Origin: Metallyticus violacea | Lineage: Eukaryota; Arthropoda; Insecta; Mantodea; Metallyticidae | Assembly: GCA_030762175.1 (NCBI GenBank) | Contig: CM060838.1 | Location: forward strand, 19,086,501-19,150,500 | Length of the DNA: 64,000 nt | Direction: 5' to 3' | In this document: piece after piece, positions 1 to 11,905 of the stretch | Layout: the number at the start of each line of letters is the position of its first letter | Numbering within the stretch: position 1 is the stretch's first letter | Notes under the pieces: generated by a model | The model's database searches: none | Told to the model about the DNA's origin: nothing | What the model saw: only the letters and a program-made list of their open reading frames with translations | Translations under genes and position numbers: made by a program

Positions 1-1539
1 AGATGAATCGGCAAAACAAGAGCTTAAGCTCCGGATTTGACACTTTCTGTGAAGTGGAGTATATACGGCCAGACTACAAGATTTCTGTGACGTTAGACAA
101 AGGAAAGAGCCGCCAGTCGTAGCTTGACCACTGAGAAACACTTCCAGATTAGTGTCTGCGGGCGCAAGAGCATCGTAACATATAATTATCACCAGCCTTG
201 CACGTCTTAGACTAATTGTCCCCCTGGACTGAACTGCGCTTATTTAAAGAAATTGCAATAAGATTTTGTTGACGGCCTCAAGTTCAGTAGCTGTTGCACA
301 TTGCTTTTTAACAGAGGCCAGATAGAATAGAAAAGGTCCTGTGCTATTGAAAAGTTGACCTTACAAATGGCTCCAGACTGTCGCAGCAAAGATACATACA
401 TACTGCGTCTTAATTACACATACCCTATCTTTGCCTCTTGTTCACTTCATAGAATTATATACATTAAAAGACACATATTAATAAATTATTAAATCATAAT
501 ACCTTATAATTACAGTTTATTATTTCTGCAGGAATCGAATCTGGATCTCCCGCTACAAACTCCAAACACACCATAGCCGAGCACCATAATTTCCAATGGC
601 AATTGGAGCAATCGACTATAGACACATGCTTATTAAAAAACATCACGAATATAACAGCATGAATATGCAATTAGAAAGGGTCAACATGACATGAATGCAC
701 AGCTGCATGTAATGACAGAGATGGGCATCAATGCAGATGTTACATGGCAGGGTCTGTGCAGGATTCCTGGATTTGGAGGAATTTAGATGTAAACCTTGTA
801 GATGACCCAGACATACAAATTGCTTCCGTGGTTGATAATGCTAAAGATGCTGAAAAGTTATTCTTCTACAACTGCATAAAAAAAAAAAAAAGAATTTACT
901 GCTAGAGAGGCATGATTTGAGACAAAGATTGCCATTACTGACAACTAAAGTTAGAGTTCCTTTCGTGAAAATTATGAAAAAGTAATTTTTAAAAAAAAAT
1001 TAGGAATTTTTCCGAGACAATGAGGTCAATACAAAAAATATATATGATAATTATTTTATCAACACCACACTAATGTTTTTATTTGGTAATAATTATAAAT
1101 TCTGCATCGTGTGGAACATTTAGCGCATTAACGAAAGCATTTGATGTCATTTCAAAAAATTTGAACGAACGGTTTTGGGCAGCTGGAATTTTCTAATTAC
1201 TCTTCTTAGGACAATTTTTGTTATGATAGAAATAATAAAACATAATGAAACCTCTAGAATAAGATAATTAAATATAGAGAGAGGTGTACATTTTTCTTTC
1301 TTCATATACTTCGTAATATTTATTATATTTTCTTACTTTTTACATGTTTATAACTGCTATTTTCACCCTATGAGATTGTATACTTTTATCCTTTTGTACA
1401 AACATGATATGGTCTCTTCATGTTTATCTGTTTCAAATATAAGCGCTACTAATTATAATATTTATGAAACTATGGTATGTACTAGACCTATATATTAAAG
1501 CAGAGATCAGAGTGGCAGCTCATAGAATAAATATGTACT
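1..1539. other. Intergenic, no gene recognised
   Basis: AT-rich sequence with frequent stops in all frames. A short stretch near 530-600 on the minus strand resembles a decayed tRNA-like box B but is too weak to call. Nothing else is identifiable. Confidence 0.6.
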
Positions 1540-2400
1540 GTGGGCAATTGTGAGAAACTCATTATACACTGGACACTCTTCGATAACAATCACAACATTA
1601 CCTAGCATAGTGCTTGACATGCCATCTGTCAAAGTACAATTTAACACAATCATTCAGAATCAAAATTGGAAAAAAATTAGCTACTGCACCTAAGGGTCTA
1701 ATATTCTTTAGACATGGTTCAAGCTTAGGAAACTCTTCAGGAGCTGGAGTTTATGGATTATTTCCAAAAATAAAACTCTCCTTATGTGTTGATCACGTGT
1801 CAACAGATAGAAACAATAGACTTGTAGGAATGTCTCCAAGCTCTCATTAATCTTTTCACAAAGAAGCAATTAGAACTGTGTTGGATGCCCGGACATCAGG
1901 ACATAAAATGCAATGAAGCGGCAGATAACTTCACAGGAGCGGAACCTTTCTGCAGCATTAGCAAGAAATTGCTAGAAACCGCAGTATATCAATGGACCAA
2001 GAAAAACATCAGATAAGATGGAAGAACTTTCCCGGTCTGGATAAAATTATCATTAAAACATCCAATACAATGTGACTAAGGACATTATAAATAGGATAGA
2101 AAGCAAATTAGGAAAGCTACTAGAATAATTTCTGGATACTATTTTGGAAACACCTGCGGATGATGGGACTCCCCTTGCTGTCTTCGTAAACACGCTGATG
2201 AGACTGCAAAATGCATCTTACTAGAGCGTGAAATTCTGGGAATAACAAGAACATCTCTGTTAGGACACAGTCCTCTAGGAGATTAATTCCTAAGATAGTA
2301 TGAGAGATTCTAGAGTTATCTAAAGCTAAAGCTCTAGATCTGAAACCAAAGTTAGCATTAAAGCAGGGCACACAAGACCCTTGTGGCTGTGCATTCCAAC
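1540..2400 (+). mobile_element. Non-LTR retrotransposon remnant (RNase H domain and 3' end)
   Basis: The plus strand around 1700-1780 reads GSSLGNSSGAGVYG, like the start of a retroelement RNase H domain. About 1870-1960, in a shifted frame, reads LCWMPGHQDIKCNEAAD, matching the W.PGH.....NE.AD block of the same domain. Around 2145-2230 the frame gives a Cys/His knuckle followed by a leucine-rich tail typical of the C-terminus of Jockey/R1/I-type ORF2. Several frameshifts and stops show it is dead. A (TG)n run follows at 2430, which could mark or lie just past the 3' end. Confidence 0.7.
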
Positions 2401-2427
2401 GCCAATCAAATCAAATCGCGCTTAACC

Positions 2428-2429
<2 letters not shown>

Positions 2430-2461
<32 letters not shown>
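2430..2461. repeat. (TG)n microsatellite
   Basis: An uninterrupted TG dinucleotide run of about 15 units immediately downstream of the retrotransposon remnant. Confidence 0.95.
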
Positions 2462-2467
<6 letters not shown>

Positions 2468-3345
2468 ACTCCATTTATCACAAATATCACAAGGTCCAGA
2501 GACCTATTGTGTCAAGTATAACGTAAACAGAGAAAGGAATTAATTATACCTCTAGAATAGAAACAAAATGTAGAAAAAGGTGTTAATTAGGTTGTGGCAA
2601 AATCTTTTATTTGTTCCTGAGTAACATACACGCATACCCAGGAACCAGCTAGGTGTCGCAACACAAGCAGAACAATAATATTACAATGCGACACGTTATG
2701 CTTCCACGATTTAGACAACTTACAGATAGACATCTAACAAGGAAATGAATACAGTACCGTATGTAAAGGCCCTATCTGTTGCCTTCAAGAGGTTCTGCTT
2801 CAAACCAGTGGCGATATTGGAGCAATATTCCACAGGACATTGGACTCAAGTCTTTTTGAGAGCCGGTTGCGTCTATTAACTGCTTAATTAGGCTGAAATA
2901 TTACAACAGAACTCTGATATTCATCATAGTAGTATAGAGATCATTATTTGCACACGCTTTAATGAAAAATATGTTTTCTTATTCAGAAGCAAAATAGCAA
3001 TCATTTCGCAATTTTCTACCTAGTTTTAAAATACCTTCATCTCTCCCATCTGTTCGCAAACAATGGAATTCAATTAGTCCTTTTTTTTTTCTTTTTTTTT
3101 TACATATTTAAGTTTGGTCCCCAAAAATTGTTAAGTAGACACATTGCTTTTCTTTCTTGTTTCGACTTTCGACGTCCCATGCAGACTTTATAACGTTGAC
3201 TAAAAGAAAACCGAAGTCAAGAGAGCTATTCGATAAGACCGTGAGAAATATAAAGAAGACATAACTGTATTGAAAAAAAGTTCTTTTTTTCTAGATCTAC
3301 TTTCAAATTTACACACGTATTCAAACGATGCTCTAATTATTCATC
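2462..3345. other. Intergenic, no gene recognised
   Basis: AT-rich with T-runs near 3080-3100 and 3280. No conserved coding, RNA or element signature seen. Confidence 0.55.
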
Positions 3346-3349
3346 CCAT

Positions 3350-4325
3350 CCATACAATACGGTTTCTTCAGCATTTGTTTCGACGACAACCTCTTTATTT
3401 GATGCGAATATCTCTCCTGGTAGCTATTTCTTCATTTTAGGGAGCATAAAGTAGTTTGAGGAAGTCAAATCCGGATAATAGAAGAATGAGAAAGGGTTTC
3501 ATCCTAGAATTCATTAATTATGTGTACGCAATTGCAGACTTATGCGCTTGCGCGCTATCCTGGTGGAACAGGACCTTTATCTCTTCCAAATGAGGACGAT
3601 TCTTCTTGAGCGCGTCGTTTAATTACTCCAGTAGCGTAATATTCTCGGGTATTGGTTTTGCCCTTTTCCAAAAATTCGATTAAAATTAAGGTGTGACAAC
3701 CCCAAAACACAGTCATCATCTTTCCTCCCTAGGGTATTGTTTTTTACCTTCTTCGGTTCGCTTTCTTCTCTTGCAACCCACTGTTTCGATTGAATCTTCG
3801 TTTCCGGTGTATAGTGGTGGAAAAAGGTTTCGCTATCTGCCACATATCATCTCCGAAATTCACCTGGGTTCCTTTTAAACAGCGCCAATTTTCGCGGAAG
3901 TGAGAACTCATTCTCTTTTCTGGTCAAGAGTTAGCAAACGTGGCTTCCACCTCGCAGATAGCGTTTTCATTTGCTTATGCACTCGATCTTCAGAAATGCC
4001 CACAGCTTCAGCTGTCTCCCGCACCTGCAATCTCCCATCACTCAGCATCATGTCGTGGATATATACTAAATTACTGTTTCTCTATTTTGAATGCTTGTTT
4101 ACAGTTAAATGGCTCTCAAACACAAATTAAGCTTCATAACTGTTTACAACCATGTACTTCGATCCTCAACAATCACCACGTTGCCAAGATAACATTGAAA
4201 ACAATCCAGTGCTACCACCTTTTGCATTTTCATGGACTTATTAAACAACCTCGCATATGGTTATTTCGCTATAAAAATATTAAATATGTTTTATGATTAC
4301 ATTCGATAATCTTCACCCATTAGCA
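3350..4325 (-). mobile_element. Decayed mariner transposon (nearly full transposase, broken)
   Basis: On the minus strand the N-terminal helix-turn-helix reads VRETAEAVGISEDRVH (about 4035-3980), then SARWKPRLLT, HHYTPETKIQSKQWV (about 3815-3770) near the second catalytic region, KVLFHQDSAQAH (about 3585-3550), and further left a shifted-frame match to the mariner C-terminal KMKK.L..E.FASN segment (about 3450-3390). Multiple stops and frameshifts make it inactive. The right end (about 3980-4325) is repeated at 10515-10857, and the two lose identity just after 'cccattagcag', which suggests a common element edge near 4325. Confidence 0.82.
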
Positions 4326-4788
4326 GATGTTTTTTCCATGTTAATGCCTATATGCTGTTTAAATTCAATTTCACAATGTTGAAACATGTCCTAGTTACTG
4401 CTTAGTGCTTCCTTGACCTCAAGATTTGTTTACATCATTTACTGGAAAGAGCTACTCTCTTTTGGATACTTTTGCTTACTGGTAGCTTGCGAAAGAAGCC
4501 AAAGACACTCGATATAAGTTTAGTAGAGTAACACGGGAAAGCAAAGAGGTAATGGGAATTTCTTGTAGTAACGAAAAGGATGAGGGAAAACTATTTTAGT
4601 GAAATCCAATTCACTTTCAATGTCAACATGGAAAATATGAGTGTTTTCAAAGAGAGTGTGTTCTTTCACTTGCATTGGAGGACAGTAGCCAGTCAGCCAG
4701 TTATTTAATAACATTTATGAAAGAAGAGAAGTCTGGATTTAATGTTTACATTAAAGTCAATTTAACTTTCCCATTACTTTTGACTGAA
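4326..4788. other. Intergenic, no gene recognised
   Basis: Lies between the mariner remnant and the foldback element. Short open frames here have no recognisable family. Confidence 0.5.
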
Positions 4789-5191
4789 ACAGTTTATTTT
4801 TGTCTTCGATTACCGAGAAAAAAAAATTGGCTTTCATAGTATGCACATTAAACCAGTTTTATACTAACAATAATCCGGGAACTTATGAACTGAGCCTCAG
4901 GAATGTATTATCCTTTGTATGTTTGTTGGCTAAGGATAGCACGGAAGTGAGAAAAATATGTTATTGCTCCGCATGGATTCCTTGTTTTTAATTAAACTTT
5001 TTTTTTTTTTTTTTTTTTTAACAATTTCTTCTCTAAAGGCATCTCGCAAGAAAATTATTTTCTTGTATCTAAAATAACAAAATTGTAAAAAAAAAAAAAA
5101 AAAAAAAAAATATTGTTAGTATAGAATTGGTTTAATGTGCATACTATGAAAGTCAATTTTTTCTCGGTAATTGAAGACAAAAATAAACTGT
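4789..5191. repeat. Foldback / MITE-like element with ~84-bp inverted arms
   Basis: The left arm 4789-4872 (starts acagtttatttttgtcttc) and right arm 5111-5191 are near-perfect reverse complements, differing at a few positions and in one A-run length. Inside them a T-run (about 4999-5021) followed by aacaattt and an A-run (about 5088-5110) preceded by aaaattgt make a second, inner inverted pair. The middle codes for nothing recognisable. No clear target-site duplication is visible at the arm tips. Confidence 0.85.
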
Positions 5192-5656
5192 TAATAATTT
5201 AAAAATCAGAAAAGAGACCTTGTGTCTGCTTCCAGGGCATAATTACCTTCATTTGCTAATTTATTTTTAACATCTAATGTACTACAGAGATTATTTAGTT
5301 TTTCAAAGATAAATTGGCAACTAGATGGAAAATCACACTGAATGAAAGAACCAGAATTGCTAAAGTTACCAAATGTTTGTTTTCTAGGCTGAGAAAAACT
5401 CACTTCAATCAGAAGATCGGTTCAAATACGACCCCAAACTTCTCCCGCCGCCCTAATCAAATGCAAATTGTTTTAAATGCACTGATTCAGTGTTATACTC
5501 TAAGCTTAATGGTTTGCAGGACTAGAGACTATTGTTAGGTTATATAAACTCCAGAACTAGAGATACCTCGTTTCAATGGAGGGAAACCGTACAAACCGAA
5601 GCAAGATTAAAAAAATTCGTCTTTCGCATGTACAACTGCATGAGTCCTGCGTTTTC

Positions 5657-6674
5657 TTTCACAAAAGTATGGTCTAATACATGATAAGTGAGCTGACTGG
5701 TAACTTGTAGTTATTAGTAAAATTCTGTTCCACAAAGATTTCCGCTACTCTTGTACTTTACTACTCCATACTTACAAATGTACAAGTGAATTTTCGTAGT
5801 TCTGCTCCACGAAGTATTAGTATTAGTAGGGCACTGGTAGTATGAATAAATTTCTCTACAAGTGTAGGAACATTGATAACTTCAAATACTAGCACAAAAT
5901 TTATTACCTTTTTAATGATTTTGCAAGCCAGTGTTAAGCATTAGGGGAAAATGATGATAAAGATGAGTAGGGATATGTATAAAGAAAGAATAAATATTTG
6001 TGTGTAGTGATAAAATTAGGTTAAGTGCAAATAAATTACGGCTTATGATTGATATTGACGTTTATTGTTCCAAATGCGTATTTCAGACCAGTATCTTAGT
6101 TTTAAGTATTTTTAAGGTTATTGCCACTGCCACGAAAATAATTTCTTTTCATTCTCTTTTAGTATAATTTCTTGTGGCACAATTCTCCCAAGTTTTTTTT
6201 TTCTTCTGCTCTGCACGTGACGTCGAGCAATATAAACAAATAAATAAACATAAAGGATCAAGTGGACCAATCAAATGATCCGAGAGCAATCGGGAAAAGC
6301 GATTCTTCTGCCATCTCTTGATGGCTGAAATTGATGCTCCTAAATGCAGCCTTGGGTTATTACGCTTGAATATCGATAAATACATAATAAAGTATTTAAA
6401 TTATCATTATGTCTGAGAAAAAAACAAGCCCCATTTTGCAGAAATGACAATGATCCACTCCGTGCATTAAAAATCCCTAAAGAGCGGACATAACCTAATT
6501 ATAAATATGGCAAACAGCTGTTTCCTCCCTCTTGCTTTTATATGACCACACTCGCAACTTTTTATTAATACTACCAGTGTAGTATTTCTTTCGTGAAACA
6601 GAAAGTTACAAGACCACACTTTACAAGAACCTGCAATAATACAGTTGTACGGATTAGACCACACTTTTGTGAAA
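5657..6674. repeat. Element with divergent inverted arms (possible MITE or inverted duplication)
   Basis: 5657-5678 and 6653-6674 are inverted matches (21 of 22 bases, tttcacaaaag.atggtctaat type). Further in, 5832-5850 and 6561-6579 also match inversely (18 of 19). The left arm is about 80 bases longer than the right. Between the arms no transposase is recognisable. Confidence 0.55.
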
Positions 6675-7360
6675 CAGGGCCCTGTACTCTAATTATGACG
6701 TAGGATGAACCGCTTCTTCAATGTTGCTACCGAAATTTGAAGTTTCCGGATATGAAGCTACAAAATAAAGGAGTGCCTTTATATTCCACAGCCGACACTC
6801 GAGATCAATTAACTGCTGGCTGACCAGCAAAAACAAGTTAAATATTTTCTGTCCTTGACCAAGGAGAGCCGGATACGCTGCACAGCAACCGACTGCAAAA
6901 AAAAACTGCCTGCTCTTGGGTTACCACTGTATAGTTCCTAACAAATGGGTCTAAATTAGTAGCACAAATAACCCAAACTGCTTCTCTAAACTATTAGTCA
7001 TTAGTGACTTCGCGATGTAATTAAGGTGCGAGATAACATTCTGATGCATATAAAATGAGCTGAAAAGTTAACGTGTGTCACCGGAATCTAGAGGAATTGC
7101 GACTGCAGTCACAGCCCGATGCTTCCAGGATGTACCTCGACAATTCATTGCACAGTTATTTTTCTCTTTCACACACCCATGCCGACGGGGACGTCTTAAA
7201 GATGAATGAAATACATTTTGCAATTACTACAACCCAACATAAATTGTCAAGGTACTGCGGGATGACCAATGCTTTAATTTGAGAACATCATTGTGTACAC
7301 AGAATCCACGATATCAATCAGACAGTGCTTGATTGGTATTATCCGTGACTGCAGGGTGGA

Positions 7361-7648
7361 TAAACCACCCGAGGTCGTTAAAATCGAGGACTCGAGAGCG
7401 GGAGGTCTGGAGTTCCATTCCCGCCAGGACCGTCCTTCCCGACTTAAGTTCTCTTTTAAGGTTTTCCTCAGTCCTCATAAATGGCAAATGCCGGGGAGGT
7501 ACCCTAAACTTAGGCCTGGGACGTTTCCTTCCTTTAATAAAAAAATACCTTTCCCTATTTATCATTTCATTTCATGTATCACCAGTATCCACCGCCTATG
7601 GTGCCTCAGTAGTAAAAACGGGCGTTAAACACCATTCAAAAAAAAAAA
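7361..7648 (+). mobile_element. SINE family A copy 1 (tRNA-derived)
   Basis: A tRNA-like head (accacccgaggtcgtt ... gagttccattcccgcc, decayed box B), then the family body (ccaggaccgtcc, aaatggcaaatgccgggg, gtttccttcc, the catttcatttcatgtatca motif, and gcctcagtagtaaaaacggg), ending in an A-run. The open frames across it are artefacts of the SINE. Confidence 0.9.
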
Positions 7649-10334
7649 GCATAGCATAAATAACACACTATTCATATGACACAAAAATTCAAACTTAATT
7701 AATTTAATATGTTTCAGTTTTTGTAACATAGTGCCTGAAATTCCAAGCCCTACTTATATATGTTTGTATTAGGAACCCGCACACAGAGATTACCAGCTTC
7801 ACGTAGCATTTTGTAAATGGTTGTATAATGCAATTGCAGAGATGGTTCACTGTTGAGCAACATATTATAATCTAATGAGGAAGCCTTTTCATGTAAACAT
7901 AATGTGAATCAGTGGGCATCTGAAAACCCCAAAAGGGTGTTAACTGTGCTTCTTCACCTACAATAAAAAAAAATTATGAAGAAAGGAATACGTGAGGAGT
8001 GTGGCGCAGTATACATTCTCAAATGTTACAGAATAATTTCCATTAAAATAAATATTAAGTGTTTAAATATTAGTGAAGGCTATTTTCAGCATTCTTAATA
8101 AAACGATGAAGAGAAACACTTATTTATTGTTTATTTTATCTAGTATGAATCGTTTCAAACAATCTGTAACTTCTCAAGGTTCTATTTTGAAAAAAAAAAG
8201 TTTAAATAAAAGTTGCTTAATTTGTTGAGGATAATTCAATATCTAAAAAGTATACCATCGTTTCATTTCGAATTAGGAAATTACTCCTCATGATGGCGCC
8301 CTCTGAAAGTCGTCCATGAATTTATAATGAAGGCCTCTCCATCTAAAATACTTAGGTAAAGTCAGCATTCAGTTTTATTATTCCATTTAAGAGATATTAT
8401 CTTGTAATACTTTGTGAAGGTCATTCTAATAACTCCGAATTTTTCCTTGTCGTTTAGTAAATATTATACTGCAACGTTGTTGTTATTATTATTAGTGAAC
8501 GAAGAAATATTCAACTTTACAAGCAAGCGAGTGATTTTAGGACAATCCTTAAATAAGAACATAAACTTCAACGATCTGTAAAAGTTCGTCAGCCCATGCC
8601 CTTATGTTAGCTTGTTTGTTGCCTATCAACAGTTAGACTGCTCTGTTAGTCACGCTCGCTAAAGCAAGTTAACCACACAGATGGGTATCTGCCTTGTTTT
8701 AATGTTGTTTTCTGTTCATAAAAGGTGATTAAATTTCTAATCTGTTCGGTATTTACAGTGGTTCATCAGCTTCAAAATTGTATGTTTTATTATAAAAAAA
8801 TATTGTCATAAACGCATTGAAACTAGTATCAAACCCCACAGTTAATTTCCAGTTTATCAAACATATAAAGTGAATGGTAGTAAAATTTCATATGTTCCCA
8901 AAGCAAGTTTTAAAAATCAGTTTTCATTAGAAATAACTGTGCAGCTCTGGCACAATTAGTTTATTTTAAAAACGTGTCTTAGTTCCTCGTGCCTTCACCT
9001 TCAACAACACAGAAGAGTAAGTATATGAACAACAATCAGCCTCTGGCGTGATCTCTACAGGTAACGCTTATGAACGAGGTGGTACCAATAAATTTCAGCG
9101 CTTGGAGGACGCCAATAATGTATGCTCACGTGAAGGGAATATTAAGAAGCTACCCGGACTTTCTGTAGGGCGGAACTAGCACGAAACTTTTACACCTTTT
9201 CATTTCAAGCAGCACGGCCGACTTTATGTATTTTAACGGTCGAATAGGAACCAAGGAAATGCAGCACTCTATCGTGATATAGGGACTTTCAAAACGATCG
9301 CTCTTATTAGAAATAAGACGACCGTTCAATAAACAATAATAATACTTTACAGCCACAATATCTCGCGCTAAAATTTAACTTTACAATATTTGTTAGCTTA
9401 ATTTGTAATGTACGTGCGGTAGTAGTTTCATTGTTGTTTCTTCCGGTTCCCGCCTGTGAGAGATGTGTAACTTAGTTCCGCCTACAACAAAATGGTGACA
9501 CGCGATGAACAATATGGTACTCTGAAATTCTGCTTTCGTCTCGACAAACCTACAGCTGAGGCTTATGCAATGCCACAGGAAGCTTATGGTGAGTTGTTGT
9601 TCCCTACGGCACAGCTCCAAGATCGTTAAAATATTTAAAGTGGAGAGATAATTCATCTCAAACTAAGGTAGACCCGACCAGGCCCCCCAGCTTGTGCTCT
9701 AACGGAAGAAAACATTAACACCGTTGCTGTCATTGTGACAGATATCGTCAAATAACATTAATAGTGCTTTCAGAAATTCTGAAGATTTCCCTTTTTGTCA
9801 CCCATACGTTGGTAACTGAAAAGTTTCACATAAGACGATTTGGTGCATGGTGGGTTGTAAAACTGCTGATTCCCGAACTAATGGATGTTCGCATTGAAGA
9901 TGATAATAAATAAATTTTCTGTATATAGAATTATACAAGTTTCTGGCATTGTCAAGAGCTAATTACAATATTTTTCCCTAATACGGTCTATTATACTCAT
10001 ATAACGCTGCATGTAATATTTTTAATCAGACTAAGATTTACAGCAATCAAAAGTCTTCCCTAAATATAGCTTATTACTAGTATACATATGCATATTCATC
10101 TATGCATGTTTCAGATTTTATCATATTGCATTTCTAATAGAGTAATTTTAATTTAATTTTTTCTTCAATGTATAATAAACAGCTTCAACAATACAACAGT
10201 TCCTACACTACACTGTTTACATCTTTACAACATAGATGTATATGTTTACACTCATACTATGAATAATGCCCTTTGTTTAATAAAATGTTACTTCATTAAT
10301 TAAAAATATGACTTTATATGCATAAAGTGAAACT
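7649..10334. other. Intergenic, no gene recognised
   Basis: 2.7 kb with no recognisable gene. 9030-9700 is somewhat richer in CpG and carries overlapping minus-strand frames (9150-9356, 9393-9656), but neither shows a known domain or codon regularity. The rest is AT-rich. Confidence 0.5.
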
Positions 10335-10410
10335 ACTGTTAAAATATACTGATTTTTTAGAAAATGCTTACGGAGTATTTACACTCTAAAAAGTTGCATA
10401 TTTTAACAGT
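10335..10410. repeat. Small hairpin, ~26-bp stem, 23-nt loop
   Basis: The left arm 10335-10361 (actgttaaaatat...) pairs with 10385-10410 (...atattttaacagt), with a small bulge near the middle of the stem and a 23-nt loop. It has the geometry of a short foldback or miRNA-like hairpin. Expression is unknown. Confidence 0.6.
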
Positions 10411-10514
10411 AATACTAGGGGTATTAATAATTATCATAGAGTAGCCACAATAAAAACTGCAACAGAAAAAAATCCGTATAATAGAGGAATTGTATTATTC
10501 AATAAATTACCAGA

Positions 10515-10857
10515 CTCGATCTTCTGAAACGCCCACAGCTTCAGCAATCTCCCGCACCTGCAATCTCCGACCGCCCCGCATCATGTCGTGGATATATATT
10601 AAATTAATGCCTCTCCATTTTGAATGCTTGTTTACAGTTAAATGACTCTCAAACACAAATTAAGCTTCATAACTGTTTACAATCATGTATTTCAATCCTC
10701 AACAATCGCCACGTTGCCAAGGTAACGTTGAAAACAATCCAGTGCTACCACCTTTTGAATTTTCATGGACATATTGAACAACCTCGCATATAGTTATTTC
10801 GCTATAGAAATATTAAATATGTTTTATGATTACATTCGATAATCTTCACCCATTAGC
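10515..10857 (-). mobile_element. Mariner 5'-end fragment, second copy
   Basis: About 340 bp closely similar to 3980-4325. Minus-strand translation gives the helix-turn-helix VREIAEAVGVSED. Only the N-terminal end and 5' flank of the element remain. Similarity stops at cattagcag, as in the other copy. Confidence 0.82.
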
Positions 10858-11573
10858 AGCAGCCACCAATGTTTCGTTTTATTGAAACATACGAACATCT
10901 TTTTAAATACACAATGTAACTCGAAACTTTGTTATTTTTCTATGTTATAGTGAATGTAAACATGATATCAAGGGCTCAGTTCATATGTTTACATTTAAAA
11001 TGTTTTAAATACCGACACATTATAGCTTTATCTATCAGTGGTCATATATTTCATTTAATTAATAGCATGCCATTCATTTTTGGTTTAATCTCAATAATAA
11101 TAATAATAAAAATAATAACAATAATAATTCTCAAAGTGGCTGAAGATGAGGAGAGGAAATCTAAAATGAACCTAACGATGATCTTAAAATTCCTCAATAC
11201 GTAAATTGATTTTTTTAAATTAATTTATTTTAAACGTCAGTCATCCAATCTTAACATTTTTCAAATGAATATTCTGTATAATATTATCTCTTTCACTTAC
11301 AGAACAAACAAAGTTTATTATATTGCTTAAATGTTCGTTTTCCTGCTTTATCTTTTCTCTCAAATATATGATTGGCTAGTCTTCCATCAACACTGCTGTA
11401 CGAACTGATGTTATTCCAGATTAGAGTGAAACGAGGCTAAACCTAGCCAGTCTGAACGATGTTATGAATGCACCTACCCTCTTGGATGTAACCGTTGCAC
11501 AGGATGAAGGACGTGGTTGATGGTTAACAAGGAGACGGCGCTCAGTTGGATTGCCCAGTGCTGCCATCTTCTG
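10858..11573. other. Region downstream of ETFBKMT, includes its likely 3' UTR
   Basis: Sequence just left of the ETFBKMT stop (11574) should hold the 3' UTR. A plus-strand TTTATT near 11315 would be AATAAA on the gene strand. 11090-11130 has short imperfect TAA repeats. The 91-residue plus-strand frame at 10929-11204 is low-complexity Ile/Lys sequence. Confidence 0.45.
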
Positions 11574-11905
11574 TTAAATGCACTTCCACACCGAAGCATG
11601 AGTGAAGCCTCTGTTCTCTAAGCAGGAGTTCTCCGGCAGTGCATATTGAGCAACGTGCACCATGCAACCTTCCCGTGCGTCCCTGTATGCCTGCCTTCCG
11701 GGATCTCCGACAAGCACGAGTTTTCCTTGGCGGCTCTGCGACCTCAGCCACGACAAAAGCGGTCCCGCAAAGTCAGCATCGTAAAACATATCCCCGATGA
11801 GAATGCAATCCCAGCGTTCACAAGGTTTGCCGATGATATCATCTTCAGATACGTGCAGCTCCACCCGGTTGAGAACAGCATTTAGCCTAATGGCAGCTAC
11901 TGCAA
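11574..11905 (-). CDS. ETFBKMT: ETFBKMT coding exon 3 (catalytic core C-terminal half)
   Basis: Acceptor is a pyrimidine-rich tract ending gatatgtttcag|TT (first exon base 11905). It encodes Val120 to Ile229: AVAAIRLNA, EDDIIGK, WDCILIGDMFYD, LVLVGDPGR, YALPENS and the C-terminal SVWKCI, then TAA at 11576-11574. The open frame continues upstream to 12002, but those ~32 residues have no family resemblance and are read as intron. A rc AATAAA (plus-strand TTTATT) at ~11315-11320 is one possible poly(A) signal. Confidence 0.92.

Noticed and set aside
530..600. Possible decayed tRNA-derived head on the minus strand (gcaggaatcgaatctgg)
   Set aside because: Only a box-B-like word survives; no body matching another copy.
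7293..7659. Overlapping frames of 83-111 codons on both strands
   Set aside because: All lie on SINE A copy 1 and shift frame relative to other SINE copies, so they are not genes.
8290..8310. CTCF-like word tggcgccctctgaa
   Set aside because: A single degenerate motif without conservation or binding data is not evidence for an insulator.
11646..11885. 79-codon plus-strand frame
   Set aside because: Antisense shadow of ETFBKMT exon 3.
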